Assembly (NCBI RefSeq): GCF_000506985.1
Contig: NZ_KI650984.1
Span: forward strand, 1 to 64,000
Reading direction: 5' to 3'
DNA: 64,000 nt
Source: Advenella kashmirensis W13003
Lineage (GTDB): Bacteria; Pseudomonadota; Gammaproteobacteria; Burkholderiales; Burkholderiaceae_B
Of the stretch, positions 38,578 through 47,974 are shown piece by piece. The notes beneath the pieces were generated by a model, which saw only the letters and a list, made by a program, of their open reading frames with translations, searched no databases and was not told the origin of the DNA. Position 1 is the stretch's first letter, and every line of letters starts with the position of its first letter. The position numbers and the translations under genes are program-made.

Positions 38578-39657
38578 ATGGTAATAAAAAAACACGCCAC
38601 CCTGACCACGACCCTGCTGAAGCAATGGCAAAGCGGCGGACTTCTGTCCGACCTGTTGCTGCCACTATCGTGGATCACACGTCTGGTCGTGCGCGTCAAA
38701 AACACGCTTTACGGCCTTGGTCTGAAAAAAACACACCGGCTGCCGGTTCCGGTGATTGTCGTGGGCAATATATTTGTGGGCGGAACCGGCAAAACCCCTT
38801 TTGTGCTGGCGCTGATCGAAGCGTTGCGTGAACGCGGCTGGCAACCCGGCATCGTCAGTCGCGGTTATGGCGTGGAGATCGGCCCCGAGCCCCGCTATGG
38901 CAGCGGCAGCGATGCCAGCGCCCGCCTGTTGGGTGATGAACCGGCCCTGCTGGCCCAGGCCGCGCCGATCGCAGTGCATCCTGACCGCACGCGGGCAGCC
39001 CGTTGCCTGCTGCAGCATTTTCCCGACACCACGGTCATTATTGCCGACGACGGTCTGCAGCATTTGGCGCTCGGGCGCGACATTGAAATCGCAATCCAGG
39101 ATAGTCGCGGCACCGGCAACGGACGCCTGCTTCCGGCAGGTCCCTTGCGCGAACCCGCGTCCCGACTGAATCGCATCGACTATCTGGTGACCAATTCTCC
39201 CGCGGAACTGTCCCCGCAGAACCCGCCAGCCCACGCCACTCAGCCGCAAAATGCTGCGGCGCGGCCAAGACAAGTCAGCATGCAACTGCAGCCGACCCGT
39301 TTCATTCATCTGGCTTCAGGCAACACGATCGCGCCCGAGTCCTGGCGGGCGCAGCACCAGCGTGCGCGCATTGCCGCCGTGGCAGGCATCGGACATCCGC
39401 CGCGGTTTTTCACAACACTTGAACAGGCCGGCATCGTTGTGCGGCAGACCCTGGCCTTTCCCGATCATCATGCGTATACACAGGCCGAGCTGCACGCCAT
39501 CGACGCCGACCTGATTTTGATGACCGCCAAGGATGCCGCCAAATGCCGTGACATGCAGGATGACCGCCTGTGGGCGCTCGAAGTGGCCCCTCGGTTTTCC
39601 GATGGTGATTTTTTCGACGATATCGCGGAAAAACTCAAATCATTACCGGTATACTGA
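38578..39657 (+). CDS. lpxK: Tetraacyldisaccharide 4'-kinase
   Basis: 359 aa from the ATG at 38578; earlier in-frame codons give a non-conserved extension. It has an N-terminal membrane-associated segment (LLPLSWITRLV), Walker A GGTGKT (68-73) in VVGNIFVGGTGKTPFV, VSRGYG, GDEPALLA and DDGLQHLALGRD. It phosphorylates the lipid A disaccharide to lipid IVA at the inner membrane. It leads the set lpxK-trm112-kdsB-adk. Confidence 0.94.
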   Translation: MVIKKHATLTTTLLKQWQSGGLLSDLLLPLSWITRLVVRVKNTLYGLGLKKTHRLPVPVIVVGNIFVGGTGKTPFVLALIEALRERGWQPGIVSRGYGVEIGPEPRYGSGSDASARLLGDEPALLAQAAPIAVHPDRTRAARCLLQHFPDTTVIIADDGLQHLALGRDIEIAIQDSRGTGNGRLLPAGPLREPASRLNRIDYLVTNSPAELSPQNPPAHATQPQNAAARPRQVSMQLQPTRFIHLASGNTIAPESWRAQHQRARIAAVAGIGHPPRFFTTLEQAGIVVRQTLAFPDHHAYTQAELHAIDADLILMTAKDAAKCRDMQDDRLWALEVAPRFSDGDFFDDIAEKLKSLPVY

Positions 39658-39686
39658 TTCATTCAACAGTTTACACAGCACTTATT

Positions 39687-39974
39687 ATGGACTCTCACTT
39701 TATCAAGCTCCTCGTGTGCCCCCTTTGCAACAGCCCGCTGCGCCACGATCAGAGCCGGCAGGAGCTGATTTGCCAATACGACAAGCTCGCCTTCCCCATT
39801 AAGAACGGCATTCCCGTCATGCTCAGCCAGGAGGCGCGTTCGCTCAGCGCAGACGCCGACACCCCGGCAAACGGCCTTCCCGCCGCCGGCGCAGAAAACC
39901 ACCCGACACAGCCCGACACCCGCCCTGCGGCAAATTCTCCCGCCGGCCCCGGCAGCTCTGACGGCAAACACTGA
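39687..39974 (+). CDS. Trm112/YcaR family small zinc-ribbon-like protein
   Basis: 95 aa. The first 55 residues are the Trm112p-like domain: LLVCPLCNSPLRHDQ, ELICQYDKLAFPIKNGIPVML. The first CxxC is present; the second half keeps a single Cys, as in many bacterial members. A Pro/Ala/Asp-rich tail of about 40 residues follows that the E. coli protein (about 60 aa) lacks. It sits between lpxK and kdsB, one base before the kdsB start. Confidence 0.88.
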   Translation: MDSHFIKLLVCPLCNSPLRHDQSRQELICQYDKLAFPIKNGIPVMLSQEARSLSADADTPANGLPAAGAENHPTQPDTRPAANSPAGPGSSDGKH

Positions 39975-39975
39975 T

Positions 39976-40764
39976 ATGTCCGGATTTATCGTGATTGTGC
40001 CGGCGCGCGCGGCCTCGACACGCCTGCCCGGCAAAATGCTGGCCGATATCGGCGGCATACCGATGGTTGTACGCACCGCCAGACAGGCAGCCCGTTCCGC
40101 AGCCGACCAGGTATATATTGCCACCGACGACGAACATATTTTCGATGTCGTACGCCAGCACGGCTGCACTGCCCTGCTGACCCGCAAGGATCATGTCTCG
40201 GGAACCGACAGGCTGGCCGAAGTCGTGGCGCAATTGAACCTGCCTGATGAACAGGTGATTGTGAATGTGCAGGGCGATGAGCCCATGATTGAGCCCGATA
40301 TTATCAATCTGACCGCCGGCGATCTGCTCAACACCCAGGCCGCGGCCATCTCCACCTGTGCCTATCCCCTTGCCGATGGCAACGATTTTTTCAACCCGAA
40401 TATCGTCAAGGTCGTGTGCACTGCAGACCAGTTTGCGCTCTACTTCTCCCGTGCGCCCATTCCCTGGGCGCGCAGCCAGTTCGGCCCGGCCATGCCGGCG
40501 GTCGGACAGGCTCCGGCGACCCTGCCTACAGGTTTTCCCGCATTGCATCATATTGGGTTATACGCTTATCGTAGCGGGTTCCTGAAAATTTTCCCGACCC
40601 TCACCCAGGGGCCGCTGGAAACCTTTGAATCACTCGAACAGCTCCGGGCGCTCGAACATGGCTTTCGGATTCACGTGCTGATTACCGCCAGCGCACCCAT
40701 GCCCGGCGTCGATACACAGGACGATCTCGAACGAGTTCGCAACTTTTTTCGCGGCTCGCCCTAA
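39976..40764 (+). CDS. kdsB: 3-deoxy-manno-octulosonate cytidylyltransferase
   Basis: 262 aa. VIVPARAASTRLPGKMLADI, VYIATDDEHI, VNVQGDEPMI and HHIGLYAYR are the CMP-Kdo synthetase signatures. It activates Kdo with CTP for lipopolysaccharide core synthesis, matching the lipid A role of lpxK. Cytoplasmic, full length. Confidence 0.96.
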   Translation: MSGFIVIVPARAASTRLPGKMLADIGGIPMVVRTARQAARSAADQVYIATDDEHIFDVVRQHGCTALLTRKDHVSGTDRLAEVVAQLNLPDEQVIVNVQGDEPMIEPDIINLTAGDLLNTQAAAISTCAYPLADGNDFFNPNIVKVVCTADQFALYFSRAPIPWARSQFGPAMPAVGQAPATLPTGFPALHHIGLYAYRSGFLKIFPTLTQGPLETFESLEQLRALEHGFRIHVLITASAPMPGVDTQDDLERVRNFFRGSP

Positions 40765-40785
40765 TTTTTGCAATGCATCATATAA

Positions 40786-41487
<702 letters not shown>

Positions 41488-41522
41488 CCGTTGAACCCGT
41501 CCTAACGTAGCAAGGAAAGTAA

Positions 41523-42281
41523 ATGGAAATCAGGGATAAAGTTTTTATTGTCACAGGTGGTGCTTCCGGTCTTGGTGCCGGCACGGCGCGAATGCTGGTC
41601 GAGCATGGTGCCCGCGTCATCATTGCCGATGTGCAGGATGAGGCCGGCCAGCAATTGGCCGCTGAGCTCAAGCAACAATACGTGCATTGCGATGTCACGC
41701 GCGAGGAGGATGCCAGCGCTGTAGTGAAGGCTGCCACCGCGGCCGGCAAACTGGTCGGGCTGGTCAATTGCGCCGGCATCGCCCCCGCTTCCCGCACAGT
41801 CGGCAAAACAGGCCCCCACCCCCTTGATCTTTTCCAGAAAGTCATCAGCGTCAATCTGATCGGCTCATTCAATATGCTGCGTCTGGCCGCCCAGGCCATG
41901 AACGACAACGAACCGGAAGCCACCGGCGAGCGCGGTGTGATTATCAATACCGCTTCAGTCGCCGCTTACGAAGGCCAGATCGGACAGGCGGCTTATTCTG
42001 CTTCCAAAGGCGGTGTGGTAGGCATGACGTTGCCGATCGCGCGTGACCTGGCCCGCTCCGGTATCCGCTGCAATACGATCGCACCGGGCATCTTCGGCAC
42101 CCCCATGATTTTCGGTATGCCGCAAGAGGTTCAGGATTCCCTGGCCGCCAACATTCCGTTCCCATCACGGCTGGGCACGCCCCAGGATTATGCCAAACTG
42201 GTCTACAGCATTGTCACCAATGAAATGATCAATGGCGAAACGATCCGGCTTGACGGTGCCATCCGCCTCGCGCCGAAATAA
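41523..42281 (+). CDS. Short-chain dehydrogenase, 3-hydroxyacyl-CoA dehydrogenase type II-like
   Basis: 252 aa. TGGASGLGAGTARML coenzyme loop, INTASVAAYEGQIGQAAYSASKGG with Ser, Tyr and Lys of the catalytic set, and APGIFGTPM. The closest style is the HSD17B10/FabG-like group active on short 3-hydroxyacyl-CoA. It follows adk by 35 bases, an arrangement seen in other Burkholderiales. It ends at a strong terminator. Confidence 0.88.
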   Translation: MEIRDKVFIVTGGASGLGAGTARMLVEHGARVIIADVQDEAGQQLAAELKQQYVHCDVTREEDASAVVKAATAAGKLVGLVNCAGIAPASRTVGKTGPHPLDLFQKVISVNLIGSFNMLRLAAQAMNDNEPEATGERGVIINTASVAAYEGQIGQAAYSASKGGVVGMTLPIARDLARSGIRCNTIAPGIFGTPMIFGMPQEVQDSLAANIPFPSRLGTPQDYAKLVYSIVTNEMINGETIRLDGAIRLAPK

Positions 42282-42303
42282 TTTTCAAAATCGCTTCTAT
42301 CAC

Positions 42304-42352
42304 AGGCACGTGAGTCCGCTAAAAGCGTAAGATTCACGTGCCTTGTTTTTTT
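42304..42352 (+). terminator. Strong terminator after the SDR gene, abutting murJ
   Basis: AGGCACGTGA (42304-42313) pairs with TCACGTGCCT (42334-42343), followed by G and seven Ts. An inner CGCT/AGCG stem sits in the loop. Only 11 bases separate the T-run from the murJ ATG. Confidence 0.92.
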
Positions 42353-42363
42353 CTGTCGAATCG

Positions 42364-43983
42364 ATGAGCCTTTTACGGTCTGCCGCTACCATCAGCGGCC
42401 TCACCCTGCTGTCGCGCATATCGGGCCTGGCCCGTGATATTCTGGTTGCCCGCACCTTCGGGGCCAGTCCGCTGACCGATGCATTCTGGGTCGCGTTCCG
42501 CATTCCCAATTTGTTGCGCCGCCTGTTTGCCGAAGGCGCGTTCTCACAAGCCTTCGTACCTATCCTGGGCGAAGTGCGCAACCGGCACGGTCAGGACAAA
42601 GTCAAAATTCTGCTTGACCATGTTTTCATTGTTCTGCTTTACGCGCTGATGGCAATTACGGCGCTGGGCATTATTGCCGCGCCCTGGGTGGTTACGGCGA
42701 TGGCAACAGGCATGTCGCATGCCTCTACCGACTCCGCTTTTGAGTCTGCCGTCTGGATGACGCGGGTCATGTTTCCGTATATTTTGTGCATGTCTCTGGT
42801 GGCCTTCGCCTCGGCTGTGCTCAATACCTGGAGCCGCTTTGCCATTCCGGCCTTTACGCCGATTCTGCTGAATCTCTCGATGATCGTGGCCTGCGTTCTG
42901 TTCACGGACCTGTTTACGACGCCCATCTACGCGCTGGCAGTGGGCGTCATGCTGGGTGGCGTGGCCCAGTTGCTCGTGCAATGGCTGGCGCTCGCAAAAC
43001 TGGGGCTCACGCCCCGTCCCACGGGTTCGTTAAAGCGCGCCTGGGCCGATCCCGTCGTGCGACGCATCATTCGCCAGATGGGTCCGGCGACACTGGGCGT
43101 GTCGGTCGCCCAAATATCCATTCTGATCAATACCAACATTGCAACCTGGCTCCCGGCCGGCAGCGTCACGTGGCTGTCTTTTGCCGATCGCCTGATGGAA
43201 TTTCCCACCGCGCTGCTGGGCGTAGCCCTGGGTACGGTACTGCTGCCCAGTTTGTCTGCGGCACACAGCAAGCAAGACACCCAGGCCTACAGCCACCTGC
43301 TGGACTGGGGACTGAAACTGGTGTTGCTGCTCGGTTTGCCCGCAGCAGCAGGCCTGGCGCTCGCCTCTGACGCTCTGGTCGCGACCCTGTTCAATTACGG
43401 CGCCTTTGACGCTTCGGATGTGCAACAGACCCGCCTGTCGGTCATGGCCTATGCCGTCGGCCTGATCGGTATTCTGGCCGTCAAAATCCTGGCGCCCGGC
43501 TTCTATGCCAAACAGGATATCCGCACGCCGGTGAAAATCGCGATTGGCGTCCTGATTTTTACCCAGATCATGAATGTGGCATTCGTGCCCTACCTGCATC
43601 ATGCCGGACTGGCCCTGTCGATCGGCCTGGGCGCTACTGTCAACGCAGGCTGCCTGCTGGTGGGACTGCGTCGACGCCACATTTACCTGCCTGGCGCCGG
43701 ATGGATGGTCTTTTTCCTGAGACTGGCGCCCGCAGTGCTGGCGCTGGCGCTGTGGATTCTGTTTTTGCAGCAGTATATGAACTGGACCGACCTGACACCG
43801 GGCACGATCAATGCCTGGATCGGCGACCTGCTGCGTACGTTTCTTCCAGCCGGCCTGACCTTCACGCTATCGCGGCTTTTGGCACTGATCGTGCTGCTGC
43901 TATCCTGCGGAGTTGTGTATTTTGCCGCCCTGTTTCTGGCAGGCTTTCGCCCCGCCGATTTCACCCGCCGGCGTGGACAATAG
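42364..43983 (+). CDS. murJ: Lipid II flippase MurJ
   Basis: 539 aa with about 14 membrane helices. It begins MSLLRSAATISGLTLLSRISGLARD, the usual MurJ N-terminus, and has FRIPNLLRRLFAEGAFSQAFVPI and ADRLMEFPTALLGVALGTVLLP. It flips lipid II across the inner membrane for peptidoglycan synthesis. No Shine-Dalgarno sequence is visible: the bases before the ATG are the tail of the upstream terminator. The start is nevertheless supported by the family N-terminus. Confidence 0.94.
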   Translation: MSLLRSAATISGLTLLSRISGLARDILVARTFGASPLTDAFWVAFRIPNLLRRLFAEGAFSQAFVPILGEVRNRHGQDKVKILLDHVFIVLLYALMAITALGIIAAPWVVTAMATGMSHASTDSAFESAVWMTRVMFPYILCMSLVAFASAVLNTWSRFAIPAFTPILLNLSMIVACVLFTDLFTTPIYALAVGVMLGGVAQLLVQWLALAKLGLTPRPTGSLKRAWADPVVRRIIRQMGPATLGVSVAQISILINTNIATWLPAGSVTWLSFADRLMEFPTALLGVALGTVLLPSLSAAHSKQDTQAYSHLLDWGLKLVLLLGLPAAAGLALASDALVATLFNYGAFDASDVQQTRLSVMAYAVGLIGILAVKILAPGFYAKQDIRTPVKIAIGVLIFTQIMNVAFVPYLHHAGLALSIGLGATVNAGCLLVGLRRRHIYLPGAGWMVFFLRLAPAVLALALWILFLQQYMNWTDLTPGTINAWIGDLLRTFLPAGLTFTLSRLLALIVLLLSCGVVYFAALFLAGFRPADFTRRRGQ

Positions 43984-44109
43984 CAGCGGGCCTGGCCGAT
44001 CAGAACCGACCGGAGGCGGAATGAAGATGGTGCGCGAGGTCAGAATTGTTGTCCTGAGCGCACAATGGGCTAAAAACAGGCTGTAAACCAGTGTTTTTAC
44101 ACAGGTTTC

Positions 44110-44137
44110 TTGCACTTTAGGCCAAATATGCTATACT
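44110..44137 (+). promoter_or_regulatory. Sigma-70-type promoter of rpsT
   Basis: TTGCAC (44110-44115), 16-base spacer, TATACT (44132-44137), about 37 bases before the rpsT ATG. Confidence 0.65.
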
Positions 44138-44174
44138 ACCAGACTTTGCTGAATTAACTTATTAAAGAACTACC

Positions 44175-44441
44175 ATGGCCAATACTGCACAAGCACGCAA
44201 ACGTGCACGTCAATCCGTTGCTCGTAACAAACATAACTCCAGCCTGCGTTCACTGCTGCGCACGTCTATCAAGCGCGTTCGCCAGGCTGTTGAATCCGGT
44301 GATCAGGCTCAGGCAAACGAAGTTTTTGCCAAAGCAACCAGCGTCATTGATCGCGTTGCCGACAAAAAAATCATCCATAAAAACAAGGCCGCCCGTCACA
44401 AAAGCCGCCTGTCTGCTGCAATTCGCGCCATCAGCGCCTAA
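44175..44441 (+). CDS. rpsT: 30S ribosomal protein S20
   Basis: 88 aa, basic: [20 protein letters not shown], then [14 protein letters not shown] and [13 protein letters not shown]. It is placed beside murJ, as in most proteobacteria. S20 binds 16S rRNA. It has its own good promoter. Confidence 0.97.
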   Translation: MANTAQARKRARQSVARNKHNSSLRSLLRTSIKRVRQAVESGDQAQANEVFAKATSVIDRVADKKIIHKNKAARHKSRLSAAIRAISA

Positions 44442-44849
44442 TTTGCACTTCTGGCAGTAATCTGCCGGCTCATGATCAGACAATCGCGCGCGTGCGTGCC
44501 AGATTGTTTCTGCGCCGGCCAGTATTCCGGTTTGCGTCAATGGTAAACACAGAGCGTGGCTTATTGCCGCGCTTTGTGCTTTGGCTTACCCTTTCCCTCG
44601 CCCTATCTGCGCCTGATCCCCGCCCAGTCATTTCGACCGGCGTGCTTTCGTGACGCCTGCGCAAAGCGTGTGCCCTCTGCTGAAGCAGGCAACGTTATCG
44701 CGTCAATATTTAATATTCTCCGATATTTAGTATTTATTATCAGATTTGAAATAACATCTGCGCGCCTCTGTGGATTATCAGATGCCGTGGATTCAGAATG
44801 TACAGCAGATTGACCCGGTCACTGAAGTGGCGTAGCCGGGCCAGAAGAA
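44442..44849. other. 408-bp intergenic region between rpsT and the DUF3579 gene
   Basis: The genes on either side converge. The stretch contains a GC-rich first half with no clear terminator hairpin plus T-run, and an AT-rich island at about 44701-44755. A short + frame (44556-44813) has no ribosome site and no recognisable product. I see no RNA gene. Confidence 0.4.
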
Positions 44850-45149
44850 TCAGAGGGTCCGTTCGGACGTTTTGAGTTTGTTGTCGGTGGCGAAGTCGGC
44901 AACGAATTTCCAGGCCAGCGGCTCCAGTTCGCGCAGGCGGAAATCAACAATAATGCATTTGACCCCGTCGATGATATTGGGTACTACGTAAGGCGAGTAG
45001 GTAATATGATTGCCCGGGCCGGCATTTCCTCCGGGGCGAAATTGCGACATCACACCCGCAAGTCTTTCGGCCCAGTCGCTTGGACGAAAGCGCTGGCCTT
45101 CTTCGGTCACCCCGTGGATAATTAGTTGTTGCACATCAATTATCTTCAA
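44850..45149 (-). CDS. DUF3579 domain protein
   Basis: 99 aa from a TTG start with AGAGG eight bases upstream. IIHGVTEEGQRFRPSDWAERL, SPYVVPNIIDGVKCIIVDFRL and the end ELEPLAWKFVADFA match the small beta-proteobacterial family DUF3579, which is habitually next to argF. Function unknown. Divergent from argF with 242 bases between. Confidence 0.82.
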   Translation of the reverse strand: MKIIDVQQLIIHGVTEEGQRFRPSDWAERLAGVMSQFRPGGNAGPGNHITYSPYVVPNIIDGVKCIIVDFRLRELEPLAWKFVADFATDNKLKTSERTL

Positions 45150-45391
45150 GAAAATGCCTCTTGCCGTTAAAACCGCCAGAGAACAAAGATATACTAAAGA
45201 CAGAATTGTATATGATAGCGTCTGGCGTCATCCGGAATTAGCAGGGTTATATGAAAGAAACCGCAAGTATACTCCTGCGCCGGCACTGCCGAAATCCATT
45301 TCAAGACAGACACGTGGCGTATCCGTAACCGGAACGCCACCGGACGCGCTTTTGTTGTTTTCTGTTTTTGTTATCAACCAATCATCCTGCC

Positions 45392-46360
45392 ATGACAACC
45401 TTGCAACCGACCGGCCCGATGCGGCATTTTCTGCAGATCAAAGATTTTACTTCTGATGAACTCCTGTACGTGCTCAATCGCGCACTCATCATCAAAAGCA
45501 AGTTCAAGCGATACGAGCCCCATATGCCATTGCACGACCGTACGCTTGCCATGGTGTTTGAAAAAGCCAGTACCCGCACCCGGGTCTCGTTCGAAGCGGG
45601 CATGTACCAAATGGGCGGTTCGGTTATCCACCTGACCACCACCGATTCGCAACTGGGACGCTCAGAACCCATCGAAGACACGGCACGCGTGATTTCCCGC
45701 ATGGTCGATATCATCATGATCCGCACCTTCGAGCAGACGCGTATAGAACGCTTTGCTGCTCATTCGCGGGTACCGGTGATCAACGGGCTGACCAACGAAT
45801 ATCATCCCTGCCAGATCCTGGCCGACATCCTGACTTTTATGGAACATCGCGGCGCCATCAAGGGCAAAACGGTGGCATGGATTGGCGACGCCAATAATAT
45901 GGCTTATACCTGGATCCAGGCCGCGCAGCTGCTGGGCTTCAAAATGCACGTCTCGGCACCCAAAGGCTACCGGCTGGAAGACGACCGCATTGCGGGCGTG
46001 CCGGCTGATGTTCTGGAACAGTTTGATGATCCTGAAGCCGCCTGCCGCGGCGCGGATCTGGTCACGACCGACGTCTGGACCAGCATGGGTTACGAAGAAG
46101 AAAACGAGAAGCGCAAACGCGCCTTCAAAAACTGGCAGGTCAATGCCGGCGTGATGCAGGCGGCGCAACCCGATGCCCTGTTCATGCATTGTCTGCCGGC
46201 CCATCGCGGCGAAGAAGTCACGGCAGACGTGATTGACGGCCCGCAAAGCGTCGTGTGGGACGAGGCCGAGAACCGGCTGCACGCGCAAAAAGCCCTGATG
46301 GAGTTCCTGTTGCTGGGTCGTTTGCCCGACGCTGAAGCATCCGGCGAACAGCGAAGCTGA
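45392..46360 (+). CDS. argF: Ornithine carbamoyltransferase
   Basis: 322 aa from the ATG at 45392; another ATG at 45419 is possible and the frame opens at 45368. Motifs: KASTRTRVSFE (carbamoyl phosphate site, STRTR at 60-64), EYHPCQILAD, VAWIGDANNMAYTW and FMHCLPAHRGEEV. It forms citrulline from ornithine and carbamoyl phosphate. argG, the next pathway step, follows after 169 bases. Confidence 0.95.
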   Translation: MTTLQPTGPMRHFLQIKDFTSDELLYVLNRALIIKSKFKRYEPHMPLHDRTLAMVFEKASTRTRVSFEAGMYQMGGSVIHLTTTDSQLGRSEPIEDTARVISRMVDIIMIRTFEQTRIERFAAHSRVPVINGLTNEYHPCQILADILTFMEHRGAIKGKTVAWIGDANNMAYTWIQAAQLLGFKMHVSAPKGYRLEDDRIAGVPADVLEQFDDPEAACRGADLVTTDVWTSMGYEEENEKRKRAFKNWQVNAGVMQAAQPDALFMHCLPAHRGEEVTADVIDGPQSVVWDEAENRLHAQKALMEFLLLGRLPDAEASGEQRS

Positions 46361-46529
46361 AACGCGCTAAAATAGTGCCCGTGCGCCGTCTATGCTGCCG
46401 CATGCCTGTCTGGGCGTGACCGGCAGCAGGCCGTTGAAGCCTCGTCGCACACGGCCTGCCAATCGGTGCCAGGGCATCCGCCCGGCATCAATGCTATTTC
46501 TCACAACCTGCTAAATACACGAGTTCCCA

Positions 46530-47750
46530 ATGAGCGAAGTCAAAAAAGTTGTTCTCGCCTACTCCGGCGGTCTTGATACCTCTGTCATCCTGAAATGGCT
46601 GCAGGATACCTATCAGTGCGAAGTCATTACATTTACCGCCGATATCGGACAGGGCGAAGAGCTGGAGCCGGCACGCCGCAAGGCCGAAAAGTTCGGCATC
46701 AAGCCCGAGAACATTTTCATTGACGATTTGCGTGAAGAATTCGTGCGCGATTTCGTATTCCCCATGTTTCGCGCCAATGCCGTCTACGAAGGCGAGTATC
46801 TGCTGGGCACCTCTATTGCACGTCCGCTGATCGCCAAACGTCAGATTGAAATTGCCAACCAGGTCGGCGCCGATGCCGTTTCGCACGGCGCGACCGGCAA
46901 AGGCAATGACCAGGTGCGTTTCGAACTGGGCTATTACGCGCTGAACCCGGCTATCAAGGTGATCGCCCCCTGGCGTGAATGGGATCTGCTCTCGCGCGAA
47001 AAGCTGCTGGCCTATGCAGAAAAAGCCGGCATCGAAATCGACATGAAACACAAGAACGGCGGCGCACCCTATTCCATGGATGCCAACCTGTTGCATATCA
47101 GCTTTGAAGGACGCCATCTGGAAGATCCCAAAGCCGAAGCCGAAGAAAGCATGTGGCGCTGGACAGTATCGCCCGAGCAGGCGCCCGATACGGCAGAGTA
47201 TGTCGATCTCGAATACGAACGCGGCGATATCGTCGGCATCAATGGCGAAAAACTCACCCCCGCACAAGTGCTGACCAAATTGAATGAACTGGGCGGCAAG
47301 CACGGCATCGGCCGGCTCGATCTGGTCGAGAACCGTTATGTGGGCATGAAATCACGCGGCTGCTATGAAACCCCGGGCGGCACGATCATGCTGCGCGGCC
47401 ACCGCGCCATCGAATCCATCACGCTGGACCGGGAAGTTGCACACCTGAAAGACGACCTGATGCCTCGCTATGCAGCACTGGTCTATAACGGCTATTGGTG
47501 GTCTCCCGAGCGTAAGGCACTGCAGGTGCTGATCGACTACTCTCAGGAACACGTCAATGGCTGGGTACGTCTTAAACTCTACAAAGGCAATGTCTACACG
47601 GTTGCCCGCGATTCAAAAGACACGCTGTTCGATAAAACTATCGCCACCTTTGACGACGATGGCGGCGCCTACAACCAGGCAGACGCCGGCGGGTTTATCA
47701 AACTGAACGCCCTGCGTATGCGCATCGAAAACAAGGCTGGTCGCAAATAA
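46530..47750 (+). CDS. argG: Argininosuccinate synthase
   Basis: 406 aa, the short bacterial type. The N-terminal PP-loop reads [18 protein letters not shown], followed by [32 protein letters not shown] and ARDSKDTLF. It joins citrulline to aspartate with ATP. It pairs with argF for the last steps of arginine synthesis. Confidence 0.97.
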   Translation: MSEVKKVVLAYSGGLDTSVILKWLQDTYQCEVITFTADIGQGEELEPARRKAEKFGIKPENIFIDDLREEFVRDFVFPMFRANAVYEGEYLLGTSIARPLIAKRQIEIANQVGADAVSHGATGKGNDQVRFELGYYALNPAIKVIAPWREWDLLSREKLLAYAEKAGIEIDMKHKNGGAPYSMDANLLHISFEGRHLEDPKAEAEESMWRWTVSPEQAPDTAEYVDLEYERGDIVGINGEKLTPAQVLTKLNELGGKHGIGRLDLVENRYVGMKSRGCYETPGGTIMLRGHRAIESITLDREVAHLKDDLMPRYAALVYNGYWWSPERKALQVLIDYSQEHVNGWVRLKLYKGNVYTVARDSKDTLFDKTIATFDDDGGAYNQADAGGFIKLNALRMRIENKAGRK

Positions 47751-47798
47751 ACAGTCGATGGATAAGCAGTCGACAGGCTGCTATATAAAACCGCAAAA

Positions 47799-47846
47799 TA
47801 AAACCGCTGGCAATGTGATTCACTATAAGCCAGCGGTTTTATTTTG
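47799..47846. terminator. Bidirectional terminator between argG and kup
   Basis: AAACCGCTGGC (47801-47811) pairs with GCCAGCGGTTT (47829-47839). TTTTATTTT follows on + and a mirrored AAAATAAAA precedes it, so it can end both converging transcripts. Confidence 0.88.
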
Positions 47847-47891
47847 CCGATCAATTCACGTTTTGTCGGGCCTTGCTGCGCTCGATCGACG

Positions 47892-47930
47892 CCCCCCCCC
47901 AAGACATCATCTACGTATCATCTACGTATC
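47892..47930. repeat. C9 homopolymer and 11-bp tandem duplication
   Basis: Nine consecutive Cs (47892-47900), then ATCATCTACGT twice in tandem (47906-47916 and 47917-47927). It is non-coding, between argG and kup. Confidence 0.8.
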
Positions 47931-47974
47931 ACCCTGCAGCATCGCCATACAGTATCGTCACTGCATTGTCAGCG

